Assembly (NCBI GenBank): GCA_022825185.1
Contig: JAJDYK010000019.1
Location: forward strand, 1-18,744
Length of the DNA: 18,744 bases
From: Candidatus Latescibacterota bacterium
Lineage (GTDB): Bacteria; Latescibacterota; UBA2968; UBA8231
Reading direction: 5' to 3'
In this document: positions 1 through 8,092 of the stretch, in pieces
How the letters are laid out: each line of letters starts with the position of its first letter
How positions within the stretch are numbered: the stretch's first letter is position 1
The notes under the pieces: model-generated
The model's database searches: none
What the model saw: the letters and a program-made list of their open reading frames with translations, nothing else
Told to the model about the DNA's origin: nothing
Program-made: the position numbers and the translations under genes

Positions 1-1507
1 GCCGCTTGGCTGCCCGCCTTGGGGCCATTGACGATGTGCCGCGTCTCAAGCAGTTGTTTCGGGCGGCCATACAGGTGCCCAGCCCCGAAGCCTTTAGGAA
101 CCTGTTAGACCAAGCCGAATAGGGCCGCCGCGTAACGTCAGATAGTAAATCGTGTGGGTGCTTCCACTCGTATTTGGTGCGCAGGCTGTCGCCGGTAAAG
201 GGCGGCGGTTTTTCTCCGGGTACCCAGAAGCCGGGGAGGGGACTGCCGGTCTCGGCGTCTTGGATTTCGGCGTAGATTTCGCCCCAGCGGGCGTCGGCGT
301 TGAGGTAGAGGTCTTCGCCGCGCCAGTGGAAGGGCCGAGTGACGAGGGTGGCGATTTCGTCGCCGTCGATGGAGACGAAGCGGTCGGGCGGCAGCTTGGC
401 CAAGCAGAGCGCGCCTGGGTCGGCGAAGTGGCGCTCGGCCACCCCGAGTCGGAACAGTTCCTTGCAGCGGTTGAAGCGCTGGTACATTTCCACGCTGCCC
501 GGTATGCGGAGGGCGTTGTAGTAAGCCCAAATCTCGCCGTCTTCGCGCACCAGTGGCGCACCGGCCATGAGGAGCTGGCTGGTGCCGTAGTTTTCCCCGT
601 CCCAAGGTTCGATGCTGATAAAGGGCGTGCGGTCGGCCACGCGGTCCCAAGTGTGCAGGTCGCGCGAGACGGCCATTTCGATCTGATTGATGCGGGTGAA
701 ATTGGTGGCTGGCGGCGGGATGGCACCGATAGGATTGAAGACGGTGGGGAAGCCGATGTACAGCCCCTGATAGGGCATGACGGCCATGTTGTAGATTTCG
801 GCGTGGTAGTCTTCGTCATCGACGATTGGCGGGGTGATGTACGCTGGGTCGTCGATGATGGTGCGGACGCGTTGGCGGCAGTTTTCCCAGTCGGTTTCAT
901 CCGCGTGGAAGATGAGTTCGGGCGCGGTGAAGTGGTCGAAGTCGCGGCTGGTCGCCAGCCAGACCGAGCGACCCCATTCGGTGGGCTGCTTGACCATGGC
1001 GAGGAATTGCTCGGTATAGGGGTCGTACACAAACTGGGACTCGTCTTGGCTGGGGATGAAGGAGCTGGGGAGCGGGGTCCAAGCAAAGCCGTCGGGCGAG
1101 GTGGCACCGTCGCGACCATGGCCGCCGAACAGGGCTTTGTAGCGGCGGTTCGGGTCGGGGTCGCGCTCGTCGCGGACGATGTGGTACAGGCCCGGGCCGT
1201 TGGGATCGCAGGCGATGTTGTTGTCTTTGCTGCCGTTTGACTCGTATAGTCCTAGGGAGGGTTGTTCCCAGTGTTCGCCATCGTGGGAGGTGGCAAAGCG
1301 GGCTTGCGGGCCGTTGTACCACCATTCGTAGCGCTCCTCGTCTGGGTTCCACAAGGGCGCGCTGCGGCTCTGGATGCCGCCGGTGATGAGGGGGCCGCAC
1401 TTTTGGGGCGGGTGTAGGGTGCGGGTGGTGCCTTGCTCCGAGACTAAGGCGCGGCTGTCGAGGAAGAGCTGGTGGTGCTTTTGGGGGTCGATGAGGTCGG
1501 TGGACAT
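1..1507 (-). CDS. Glycosidase-like beta-propeller protein (GH32/GH43-like fold), runs off the left edge
   Basis: The open frame starts at ATG 1507 (MSTDLIDPQKHHQLFLDS) and has no stop down to position 1, at least 502 codons. The N-terminal LFLDSRALVSEQ with a following LHPP resembles a family of uncharacterised propeller proteins seen in Planctomycetes-like genomes. Blade-like pieces follow: WWYNGPQARFATSHDGEHW, then SPDGFAWTPL, FVYDPYTEQFLAMVK, ATSRDFDHF, SRDLHTWDRV, and a late WRGEDLYLNADARWGEIY. These repeated S-D-G/F-x-x-W elements suggest sugar binding or hydrolysis, but I cannot point to catalytic acids. It begins 9 nt after the oxidoreductase stop, with no good Shine-Dalgarno, so it is probably translationally coupled. 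About residue 462 onward the frame is antisense to the nuclease tail, and the C-terminus after DSLRTKYEW looks unlike a normal propeller end. Substrate unknown. Confidence 0.7.
   Translation of the reverse strand, partial: MSTDLIDPQKHHQLFLDSRALVSEQGTTRTLHPPQKCGPLITGGIQSRSAPLWNPDEERYEWWYNGPQARFATSHDGEHWEQPSLGLYESNGSKDNNIACDPNGPGLYHIVRDERDPDPNRRYKALFGGHGRDGATSPDGFAWTPLPSSFIPSQDESQFVYDPYTEQFLAMVKQPTEWGRSVWLATSRDFDHFTAPELIFHADETDWENCRQRVRTIIDDPAYITPPIVDDEDYHAEIYNMAVMPYQGLYIGFPTVFNPIGAIPPPATNFTRINQIEMAVSRDLHTWDRVADRTPFISIEPWDGENYGTSQLLMAGAPLVREDGEIWAYYNALRIPGSVEMYQRFNRCKELFRLGVAERHFADPGALCLAKLPPDRFVSIDGDEIATLVTRPFHWRGEDLYLNADARWGEIYAEIQDAETGSPLPGFWVPGEKPPPFTGDSLRTKYEWKHPHDLLSDVTRRPYSAWSNRFLKASGLGTCMAARNNCLRRGTSSMAPRRAAKR
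3..122 (+). CDS. C-terminal end of a PD-(D/E)XK-type (Rpn/DUF4351-like) nuclease family protein, 5' part outside window
   Basis: The frame enters from the left edge and ends at TAG 120-122, giving about 39 residues that end in VPSPEAFRNLLDQAE. The segment aligns without gaps to the last residues of the complete protein encoded at 17719-18651 (-), sharing VPRLKQL and AAIQVPSPEAFRNLL. The family identity is therefore borrowed from that intact copy; no catalytic residue is visible here. Positions 63-104 are identical at nucleotide level to the reverse complement of 17737-17778, so the two are close paralogues. The two genes converge on the rest of the window from its two edges. The stop lies inside the opposite-strand open frame of the glycosidase-like gene, so the 3' ends overlap or one is rearranged. 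Whether the full gene is intact cannot be seen. Confidence 0.75.
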   Translation, partial: RLAARLGAIDDVPRLKQLFRAAIQVPSPEAFRNLLDQAE

Positions 1508-1516
1508 GGTTATCAC

Positions 1517-2518
1517 TCATAGCGCAAAGGGTGGAATGCGGAGAAACGCGCCCCCTTGCCGGGCGGACTCTTGAGCCAGCAGGCAGGCTTGGGCTGTAGC
1601 GAATACCGAGCGGGTGGGGATGAAGAGGTCGGTGCCGCGTTCAATGGCGTCGATCAGGTTGGCGACGAACGCGCCGCCTTGGTCTGCGGGGAGATCGGGT
1701 GAGTATGGCTCGCGCTCGTTGGTGGCGATGAGCAGGTGGTTGTCGGCATAGGCGCGCAGGTGCGCCGAGCCGGCCGTCCCCATGATGATGAAGCGGGTGT
1801 CGCCAAACGAGGGTGCGGCTTGGGGCGTGAGCCAGTCGGCGGTGAGGGTTGCCAATGCGCCGTCGGATAGCGCAAAGGAAGCCTGCACGTGGTCGTCTAG
1901 GCGCGGTTCCTCGGTAAACCGCTTGCAGGTGGTGAGGGCGTGGACGCCGACGCATTCGGCATTGGTGAGCCAGCGGATTTGATCGACGCCGTGGCAAGCT
2001 AAGTCGTGGAACGCGCCCGTGTACTGATACGGGTCGAAATACCAGGCTGGGGCCGTGTCGCGGCGGATCTTGTGCGGGTGGGTGGAGATGAGGCTGGCGA
2101 TGTCTCCGAGCGCGCCGTCGAGAATGGCTTGGCGCAGGGCGATAAACGGCGGATAGCTGCGCGAGGTGAACCACATGGATACGTGGATTGCGCTGGCGGC
2201 GACAGCGCGGCGCATGCGCTCCCAGTCGTCGAGCGAGTGGCAGAGGGGTTTGTCGAGCAGCAGGTGAATGCCAGCGCGGGCGCAGGTTTCTACGAGTGCG
2301 GTTTTCTCGTGGTGGATCAAGCCTTCGAGGATTAGCTCGGGTCGGGCGCGGTCGATCATGTCCTCCAAGGTGGTAAAGCGGGGGATGGATGAATAGCGTT
2401 CGCAGAGTGCGTCGTCGTCTTCAACCAAGCCGACGATTTGGCCGTTTGCTGCCTGCAAGGCGGATTGGATCATGCCGCCGATGTGACCGTAGTGGACGCC
2501 CATGATGCCGATGCGCAT
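1517..2518 (-). CDS. Gfo/Idh/MocA family NAD(P)-dependent oxidoreductase
   Basis: 333 residues, the usual length for the family. The N-terminal Rossmann start (MRIGIMGVHYGHIGG) carries the dinucleotide-binding glycines. DKP at residues 89-91 (LLLDKPLCHS) is the family's conserved E/DKP motif. The second domain has FHDLACHGVDQ (about 170-180), matching the D-x-x-x-H-x-x-D pattern that often supplies the catalytic His and Asp. Members oxidise or reduce sugars, inositols or related polyols with NAD(P); this substrate is not evident. ATG at 2518 is preceded by CGGAG at 8 nt spacing. It is the first gene of a two-gene unit with the glycosidase-like protein, and diverges from the secreted propeller gene at 2690. 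It is probably cytoplasmic, as there is no signal peptide. Confidence 0.9.
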   Translation of the reverse strand: MRIGIMGVHYGHIGGMIQSALQAANGQIVGLVEDDDALCERYSSIPRFTTLEDMIDRARPELILEGLIHHEKTALVETCARAGIHLLLDKPLCHSLDDWERMRRAVAASAIHVSMWFTSRSYPPFIALRQAILDGALGDIASLISTHPHKIRRDTAPAWYFDPYQYTGAFHDLACHGVDQIRWLTNAECVGVHALTTCKRFTEEPRLDDHVQASFALSDGALATLTADWLTPQAAPSFGDTRFIIMGTAGSAHLRAYADNHLLIATNEREPYSPDLPADQGGAFVANLIDAIERGTDLFIPTRSVFATAQACLLAQESARQGGAFLRIPPFAL

Positions 2519-2689
2519 GATGAATTCTCCGGGTGAAGTGTGCGCGGGAAGATAAGACGCGGCGGATTAATGCGCTATCTGTTGTAGCGTGTCTTCAGGA
2601 GCTCACGGCGGGTGCGTTTTGCCCTTATTGGGGCCGGGTGCGTTTTTATACACAAGTTTTTACTCCACTTGCAAGAAAGGTTGCCAACG
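2519..2689. other. Divergent intergenic region with presumed back-to-back promoters
   Basis: About 170 bases separate the oxidoreductase operon (-) from the secreted propeller gene (+). The stretch must carry promoters for both. A TATACA hexamer at 2647-2652 could be a -10 element for the + strand gene, but I found no -35 hexamer at good spacing. The Shine-Dalgarno for the + gene (AAGAAAGG, 2673-2680) lies 9 nt before its ATG at 2690. The frame of the + gene is also open upstream to an ATG at 2612, but the signal peptide and ribosome site support 2690. Confidence 0.4.
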
Positions 2690-5077
2690 ATGCGTTTGCT
2701 CATCGCCCTTTGCCTTCTCGTCAGCAGCGTCTATGCCCAAGCGCCCGGCGAGGTCTATGTGACTCCAAAAATCGACCTCCAACTCCAGCCGGTCGCCGTG
2801 GCAGGACTGGAGGATCGGACCTTGAACGTCCCTCCCGGTTTTGTCGTCGAGTTGTTCGCCGAGGATGTCGGCAAGGGACGGCTGATGACGTGGAGCCCGG
2901 ACAGCGTGTTACACGTGGCGGTCATGGGCACCCGAGGTAACAACGAGTGGCGCGCCGACCCCAACCGCACTGGGCGCGTTGTGGCTCTGCCCGACCGCGA
3001 CCGCGATGGCCGCGCCGACGAGGTGCGGACGGTGGCCGACGATCTGCTGTGGCCCAATAGCGTGGCCTTTTATCAGGGGGCTATGTACGTGGCCGATACC
3101 GACGAGGTCGTGCGCTTCAGGGATGGCGATGGCGACGGCTTTTACGAAGAGCGCGAGGTCTTTATCCCCGATTTGGCGACGTGGATCCCCGGTTTAGGCG
3201 GCGCTGAGCACGTTACGCACACTATCGTCTTCGACGAGGCCAACGGGCGGATATACGTGCATCAGGGATCCTCCTGCGATTTGTGCCGCGAACGCGATCC
3301 CGAGCGCGCTACGGTGCTGGCCTTTAACCTCGACGGCACGGGGCGGCGGATTTTCGCCAGCGGTTTGCGCAATTCCATAGGCTTGGCGCTGCACCCGCTC
3401 ACCGGCGAGTTGTGGGCGACCAACAACGGCCACGACCGCGACCGCTTTCCCAACGGGCGGGACTTGCCTCCTGAGACCATTGTCATTGTGCGCGAGGGTG
3501 GGTTTTACGGCTGGCCGCTGGCGCACGGTTATCAGGCGTGGGTTGACTTTGAGGTTGACGAGTACTTCCGTTCGATTGCGCCCTTTACGCGCGAGGATAC
3601 GCTCGACGTGGAGCGGATGGAGCGGCCAGTTGCCACGGTCGCGGCCCACACAGCGCCGATGGCGATCCACTTTTACACCGGCGACCAATTTCCCTCTGAA
3701 TACCACAATCAAGCCTTTGTCGCGCTGCGCGCTGGTGTGCGGGGTAACGACTTAGGCTACAAGGTAATGGCGGTGTTTAGCGACCCGGATGGGCAAAATG
3801 CCCAAGTAGGAGATTTCCTGACCGGCTTCCGTCCCAATCCGGGTAACAATCGGGTATGGGGTAAGCCCGTGGGTTTGGAAAGCGATGCCGAGGGGGCGCT
3901 CTACGTCTCCAGCGATCACACGACTCAGGCGGTTTTTCGGGTGCGGATTGGGCCGCTGATGGGGCAGTGGGAGGTTGAGCCGCCGGATACGGTTTTGGCC
4001 GGTCAGCCGCTCGATTTGTCGGCTGCGATTGCGCTGACGCGCTTTGATCGGGAAGCCGCTGAGCCGGTAGTGAGCGCCGATCTGAGTGCCTTGGGCGGCA
4101 GCGCCGAAACGCCTCTCACTGCCTTGGGCGATGGGCGCTATCGGCTGGAGGCCGCATTGGCGGGTGCGGAGGCCAATGGTCGCAAGCAGGTCGTGGTAAG
4201 CGTGGCGCAGAATACAGCGGAAGGTCCGTTTGAAATCGCGCTCTCGCGCACGCTGGTGGTGCTGCCGGGTGAGGACTTGGCGATCGTCGATGACGAGTTG
4301 GCTGCGGGCTGGACCGCAAACGCTGGTTTGGGCTTGGATAGCTTTGAGTTCGACGGAAGTGGCCCGGTTTTTACTGGCACCGCAGCCGGCGTGCTGACGG
4401 CTGACCCTCTGACGCGGCTATTGCCTTGGCAGTTGGACATGGAGCCGCCGGCACCTATCGAGACGGTGGGTTATCGGGCGCTGCGGTTGGCGATCCATCC
4501 GGGCGATGTGGTGCCGGCCGAAGACGATGTGGTCGAGGTGGTGTTGGAAAGCGGCGGCTTCCAGCGGGTCGTGCTTTTGGGCGAAGGCGCAGGGGATTAC
4601 GGGCTGGATTTGGGGCGCAAGGAATGGCAGGAGATAAAAGTTCCTCTGAGCGCCTTTGGCATTCTCGACCGGCCGATAGAGACCGTGCGTTTTGCTGCCA
4701 ATTTAGAGGGGCGCTTTTACATCGACGATCTGCGGCTGGTGCGCACGGAGTTTACCAGACCGACCGTCGTCCGCGAGGCTCGCGAAGACGCGACGCCGCA
4801 GCACTTTGGCTTAGAGCAGAATTTCCCCAATCCGTTCAACGGCCAGACTGCGATCCGCTATACCCTCGATCGCGCCCAAGAAATCGAACTGAAAGTCTAT
4901 ACTCTTACAGGGCAGCACGTAGCGACTCTGATAAGTGGTCTCCGGTCGGCTGGTCGGCACGTGCTGCATTGGGATGGCCGCGACGGGCAGGGACGTCCGC
5001 TGGCTTCGGGGTTGTATTTATATCAGCTACGGGCTGGAGGCGAGAGGCAGACGCGCAAGTTGCTGCTGGTGCGCTAG
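2690..5077 (+). CDS. Secreted PQQ/sorbosone-dehydrogenase-like propeller with C-terminal FlgD/Por-secretion-like tail
   Basis: 795 residues from ATG 2690, chosen because it follows AAGAAAGG by 9 nt and opens directly with a signal peptide (MRLLIALCLLVSSVYA, likely cut after VYA). Residues about 45-425 resemble the glucose/sorbosone dehydrogenase (PVC-type membrane-bound dehydrogenase) propeller: LNVPPGFVVELFAEDVG, WPNSVAF, GLRNSIGLALHPLTGELW, GGFYGWPLA. Two aspartate-rich loops, PDRDRDGRADE (about 101-111) and DGDGDGFYEE (about 145-154), look like calcium sites. A sandwich-like region (about 430-550) and a ligand-binding-like module ending RFYIDDLRLVRTE follow. Residues about 706-795 (FGLEQNFPNPFNGQ to YLYQLRAGGERQTRKLLLVR) form the FlgD-like/type A sorting-like tail, suggesting export to the cell surface. 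No CxxCH haem motif is present; CDLC (near residue 205) is not followed by His. Substrate and cofactor use are inferred from the family. Confidence 0.85.
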   Translation: MRLLIALCLLVSSVYAQAPGEVYVTPKIDLQLQPVAVAGLEDRTLNVPPGFVVELFAEDVGKGRLMTWSPDSVLHVAVMGTRGNNEWRADPNRTGRVVALPDRDRDGRADEVRTVADDLLWPNSVAFYQGAMYVADTDEVVRFRDGDGDGFYEEREVFIPDLATWIPGLGGAEHVTHTIVFDEANGRIYVHQGSSCDLCRERDPERATVLAFNLDGTGRRIFASGLRNSIGLALHPLTGELWATNNGHDRDRFPNGRDLPPETIVIVREGGFYGWPLAHGYQAWVDFEVDEYFRSIAPFTREDTLDVERMERPVATVAAHTAPMAIHFYTGDQFPSEYHNQAFVALRAGVRGNDLGYKVMAVFSDPDGQNAQVGDFLTGFRPNPGNNRVWGKPVGLESDAEGALYVSSDHTTQAVFRVRIGPLMGQWEVEPPDTVLAGQPLDLSAAIALTRFDREAAEPVVSADLSALGGSAETPLTALGDGRYRLEAALAGAEANGRKQVVVSVAQNTAEGPFEIALSRTLVVLPGEDLAIVDDELAAGWTANAGLGLDSFEFDGSGPVFTGTAAGVLTADPLTRLLPWQLDMEPPAPIETVGYRALRLAIHPGDVVPAEDDVVEVVLESGGFQRVVLLGEGAGDYGLDLGRKEWQEIKVPLSAFGILDRPIETVRFAANLEGRFYIDDLRLVRTEFTRPTVVREAREDATPQHFGLEQNFPNPFNGQTAIRYTLDRAQEIELKVYTLTGQHVATLISGLRSAGRHVLHWDGRDGQGRPLASGLYLYQLRAGGERQTRKLLLVR

Positions 5078-5098
5078 GGTGGAGTGGTCAACAGCGCC

Positions 5099-5170
5099 CT
5101 AGGACAACAGCCGCCGCACGTACACATAGTAAGGGGCGATAGTCCGCTCTATGCGGTCGTAGAACGAAGC
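5099..5170 (-). pseudogene. Stub of a sulfatase gene: last 24 codons only
   Basis: Read on the minus strand, 5170 to 5099 encodes FYDRIERTIAPYYVYVR followed by RLLS and TAG, almost the same as the end of the intact sulfatase at 8451-10214. Positions 5111-5170 match 8463-8522 at 54 of 60 bases by my hand count, in the same orientation. Upstream the frame stays open only to a TGA at 5219-5221 and similarity fades, so no full gene is present. It lies 21 nt past the stop of the propeller gene, tail to tail. It is best read as what remains of a second sulfatase, or as a duplicated 3' end left by recombination. Confidence 0.8.
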
Positions 5171-5238
5171 CGACTTCAGCGAATGCGCGGCCTGTGGCGG
5201 ACGACTGCGGACCTTACTTCAAGTGATGTCAACTCGAC

Positions 5239-6156
5239 CTAATGATGGAGATTCAAGACGCGAAAACCGCCTTGAATCTGGTCGAGTTTCTGGAGGGCGT
5301 CCTGAGTGAGAATCCAGTCAGTAGCGGCGGCATTCTGTACAGCTTGTTCCGGCGTTTTGGCGCCTACGATGCATGAGGTAACCGCAGAGTTGGCCAGCGT
5401 CCAGGCAATGGCCAATTCGTAAAGGCTATGGCCCTGCGCCGCCGCCCAGGCCTTAAGTTTGTCCGCCACGCGCAGGGCATCGGCGAAGCGTTCACCCTGG
5501 AAGCCGGCCATCCAGCTCCGCTCGTCGCCCTCGGGGAATTTGTAGTCCGGCACATATTTGCCCGTAAGCAGCCCTTTCGCCAGCGGCGAGTGCACGATGA
5601 CGCCGATGCCATGCTCCTGGCAAAAGGGCAGCACCGCTTCCTCCGCCGTTCTGACGAGCATGCTGTACATGGGTTGCGAGCTGTCCAGATGACCGTATTG
5701 CAGCGCTTCGGCGTGTTGTTCGGCGGAGAAATTGGATACACCGATACAGCGTATCTTGCCCTGTTCCTTGAGCCGCAACAGCCCGCCCATCGTATCTTCG
5801 ATGGGATATTCGGGCTTGGGGCCGTGTAATTGGTACAGGTCGATATAGTCGGTTCCCAAGGCGCGTAGGCTGTTTTCGATGGCCTCGTTCATATGTTCCA
5901 GGGAATGGTCCCCCGATAGTTTCGTCGCCAGAAAGACCTTGTCCCTTCTACCCGCGAGCGCCTTACCCAGCACCGATTCGCTTGTTCGGTAGCCTTCCGC
6001 AGTGTCTATGAAGGTGACACCAGAGTCCAGGGCTGCGTGGACCGTGTCGATGACCTGCTGGTCAGGTAGTTTGCCCATGCCACCACCCAGGGGCCATGCA
6101 CCCAGACAGATCACCGGCACCTGCGGCCCATACTTGCCGAGTTGTTTGGTCCTCAT
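5239..6156 (-). CDS. Aldo/keto reductase
   Basis: 305 residues, normal for the AKR superfamily. The catalytic tetrad is visible: D51 and Y56 in FIDTAEGYRTSE, K79 in FLATKLSG and H111 in LYQLHGP. GVSNFS follows the barrel strand as expected, and the C-terminal cofactor region reads SCIVGAKTPEQAVQNAAA. Such enzymes reduce carbonyls, or oxidise alcohols or sugars, with NAD(P)H in the cytoplasm; the substrate is not predictable. ATG 6156 follows a strong AAAGGAG about 9 nt upstream. It is the last of three same-strand redox genes, 108 nt after the uronate-dehydrogenase-like gene, so it may have its own promoter. Its GC content (57-60% on two lines counted) is closer to the surroundings than that of the two genes upstream of it. 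Confidence 0.92.
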   Translation of the reverse strand: MRTKQLGKYGPQVPVICLGAWPLGGGMGKLPDQQVIDTVHAALDSGVTFIDTAEGYRTSESVLGKALAGRRDKVFLATKLSGDHSLEHMNEAIENSLRALGTDYIDLYQLHGPKPEYPIEDTMGGLLRLKEQGKIRCIGVSNFSAEQHAEALQYGHLDSSQPMYSMLVRTAEEAVLPFCQEHGIGVIVHSPLAKGLLTGKYVPDYKFPEGDERSWMAGFQGERFADALRVADKLKAWAAAQGHSLYELAIAWTLANSAVTSCIVGAKTPEQAVQNAAATDWILTQDALQKLDQIQGGFRVLNLHH

Positions 6157-6264
6157 TTTCCGCGTCTCCTTTCTTCAACGATACAGGTAGGGTAGAGAGA
6201 AACCGAAGAGGGATCTGCGCATCGCAACGCAGTAGATGCACATAATGAGGATCTCCGCAAGTGC

Positions 6265-7047
6265 TCAAGCCCTGTTAAAAAAATCTTCCGAGTTATCTTG
6301 CGGGTCAAACCCCAGCTTTTCCATCGATTCCTTCATGTCGAATATGCGATTGTCGTTATCGCTTATCGCATACGCGACCAGGAACTCTGCATCGACCTCG
6401 ATCGCCCTCCTGAACGCCTCGATGCAGTCCCTTTTGCTCATGAACATCGCGCGAATGTAGCTCTCCCGTTCCGTCCCTATCGACCGGCCGACATTGTCCG
6501 ACGGACCCGTCGCGCCGATTCGGAGGCCAACAAACCGAATGCCGTGTCGCTTGTGATACAACCACCCGAGATTCTCACCGAAGAGTTTCGAGACACCGTA
6601 GATCGACGTTGGTGTCGGTGGATCATCGAGCCGGATGTATCCGCGACGCTTCTCGTAGAATGGCGTCAACGAGGTCGACGTATCCGCCATGGCGATCCCG
6701 TTCTGGACGTGGTTCGAACTGGCGAAGACTATTCTCCCAACGCCGGCTCGTCGCGCCTCCTCGAACACGTTGTAGGTTGCGACGATATTGTGCGGAAGAA
6801 CACGCTCCCATGGAGATCTGTCGCTCGAACTCGCTGCCAGATGGATGACGACATCGAGCCCATCGAACAAGCCGGCAATCGCTTTAGCGTCAGAGAAATC
6901 GGCAACGACCTTATTGTGATCGTCGCCGTACTTTTTTCTCACCTCAATATCGACATCGAACAGGGTTAGCTCGTATTGGTCTCCGAGTCCATCGACGAGC
7001 ATCGATCCGATCCCGCCCGCTGCGCCGGTAATTCCCACATTGGTCAT
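6265..7047 (-). CDS. Uronate-dehydrogenase-like extended short-chain dehydrogenase (NAD-dependent epimerase/dehydratase family)
   Basis: 260 residues, the compact length of uronate dehydrogenases and shorter than most sugar-nucleotide epimerases. The Rossmann motif GAAGGIG is at 8-14, followed by DVVIHLAA near 65-72. The active site has S111 in FASSNHV and the Y150-x-x-x-K154 pair in YGVSKLFGE. FASSNHV and YGVSK resemble bacterial uronate dehydrogenases, which oxidise galacturonate or glucuronate to the aldarolactone with NAD. The assignment is by remembered motifs, so a generic sugar epimerase remains possible. The start follows TAGGAGA, whose TAG is also the stop of the upstream aldo/keto reductase (14 nt gap), indicating translational coupling. 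GC is about 50% on a line counted within the gene, clearly below the neighbouring sulfatase, which suggests separate origin. Confidence 0.8.
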   Translation of the reverse strand: MTNVGITGAAGGIGSMLVDGLGDQYELTLFDVDIEVRKKYGDDHNKVVADFSDAKAIAGLFDGLDVVIHLAASSSDRSPWERVLPHNIVATYNVFEEARRAGVGRIVFASSNHVQNGIAMADTSTSLTPFYEKRRGYIRLDDPPTPTSIYGVSKLFGENLGWLYHKRHGIRFVGLRIGATGPSDNVGRSIGTERESYIRAMFMSKRDCIEAFRRAIEVDAEFLVAYAISDNDNRIFDMKESMEKLGFDPQDNSEDFFNRA

Positions 7048-7061
7048 TGTGCTGCTGTCTC

Positions 7062-8027
7062 CTATATCTTCCGACTCCGGTCGATACCCAGTATCTCGTC
7101 CAGCCTGGAAAGAACATCAGGGCTGAGTCTGACATCGGCTGCCTTGGCATTCTCAGTGACCTGTTCGGGTCTACTTGCGCCGGCGAGAACCGTATCGACC
7201 GCGGGTTGATGGAGGAGCCACGCGAGTGCCAGACCCTGAAGCGGGATACCGATCTCTCCGGCCACCTGTTTGAGCCGCTCCAGAATCTCCCAATTCTCAT
7301 CGGTCGACATCCGGTCGATAGTCGGCTTGTGGTATTTCGCGCCCTCAGTGTCCTGCGGTATAGGTTCGCTTTTCTTGTATCTGTCGGCAAGAAAACCGCT
7401 CTGCAGAGCCCTGTAGGGCATGAAACTGATCCCATACTCTAGGCAGCATGGGATCCTGTCCGACTCGCAGCTCCGGTTGAGCATCGAATATCCGCTTTGT
7501 TCGAGCACGATCGGATTCAGGCCGTGATTCCGTGCGTACTCCGACGCAACTCCCAACTTCCAGGCCGGCGTGTTAGAGCCGCCGATGTAGAGAACCTTGC
7601 CGCTTCTTACCAGGTCATCCATGGCCCTGAGCATTTCGTGCGGAGGGACCGAGTCGCCCATGTGCCACATGTATACGTCAATGTAGTCGGTATTCAGCCG
7701 CTTAAGGCAGGTCTCTACCTCCCTCACTAGGTATCTGCGCGAAGGGGCTCCCACGCTCGGGGGATCGTACTTCGCCTTGTAATGCCCGCCTTTTGTCACG
7801 AGGATCACGTCTTTTCTCTTCTCGCCTAATGCCTTCCCGATCAAGACTTCCGACTCGCCGCCGCCGTATATGTACGCGGTATCGATTAGATTGATGCCGG
7901 AATCGAACATCACACCGATCACCCGATCTACCCGGCTCTGAGGAAAGCCTTCTTTACCGAACAACACGCCGCCCAGGCTGATTCTCGACGCGTAGAGCCC
8001 CGATTTCCCTAGATATCTGTATTCCAC
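7062..8027 (-). CDS. Aldo/keto reductase, GTG start
   Basis: 321 residues. The AKR tetrad is present: D49 and Y54 in NLIDTAYIYGGGESE, K79 in VTKGGHY and H122 in VYMWHMGD. The N-terminus (YLGKSGLYASRISLGG) and the C-terminal GASRPEQVTENAKA belong to the group that includes YajO-like reductases and potassium-channel beta-subunit homologues. The start is GTG at 8027, placed 7 nt after TAGGAG; no in-frame ATG nearby fits the family N-terminus better. Its stop overlaps the ribosome site of the uronate-dehydrogenase-like gene, so the two form a unit. It is only distantly similar to the aldo/keto reductase at 5239-6156, so the two are not a recent duplication. It is probably a cytoplasmic NAD(P)H-dependent sugar or carbonyl reductase. 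Confidence 0.9.
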   Translation of the reverse strand: MEYRYLGKSGLYASRISLGGVLFGKEGFPQSRVDRVIGVMFDSGINLIDTAYIYGGGESEVLIGKALGEKRKDVILVTKGGHYKAKYDPPSVGAPSRRYLVREVETCLKRLNTDYIDVYMWHMGDSVPPHEMLRAMDDLVRSGKVLYIGGSNTPAWKLGVASEYARNHGLNPIVLEQSGYSMLNRSCESDRIPCCLEYGISFMPYRALQSGFLADRYKKSEPIPQDTEGAKYHKPTIDRMSTDENWEILERLKQVAGEIGIPLQGLALAWLLHQPAVDTVLAGASRPEQVTENAKAADVRLSPDVLSRLDEILGIDRSRKI

Positions 8028-8092
8028 GGTATTCTCCTATACAAAGTCTTCTGTAATATCCGAAATAGGCCTCTCAGTGGGCGGTTTGCCGA

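Noticed and set aside
152..1240. 362-codon plus-strand frame
   Set aside because: It is the codon-aligned antisense of the glycosidase-like gene, with a Val/Gly/Asp-rich translation and no family features.
94..1520. Several long minus-strand frames rich in Pro, Arg and Ser over the glycosidase-like gene
   Set aside because: They are out of phase with the frame from ATG 1507, which has natural composition and propeller-like motifs; the others are compositional shadows of high-GC coding DNA.
3270..3310. CDLC in the propeller protein as a haem site
   Set aside because: Cytochrome c attachment needs CxxCH; here the next residue is Arg.
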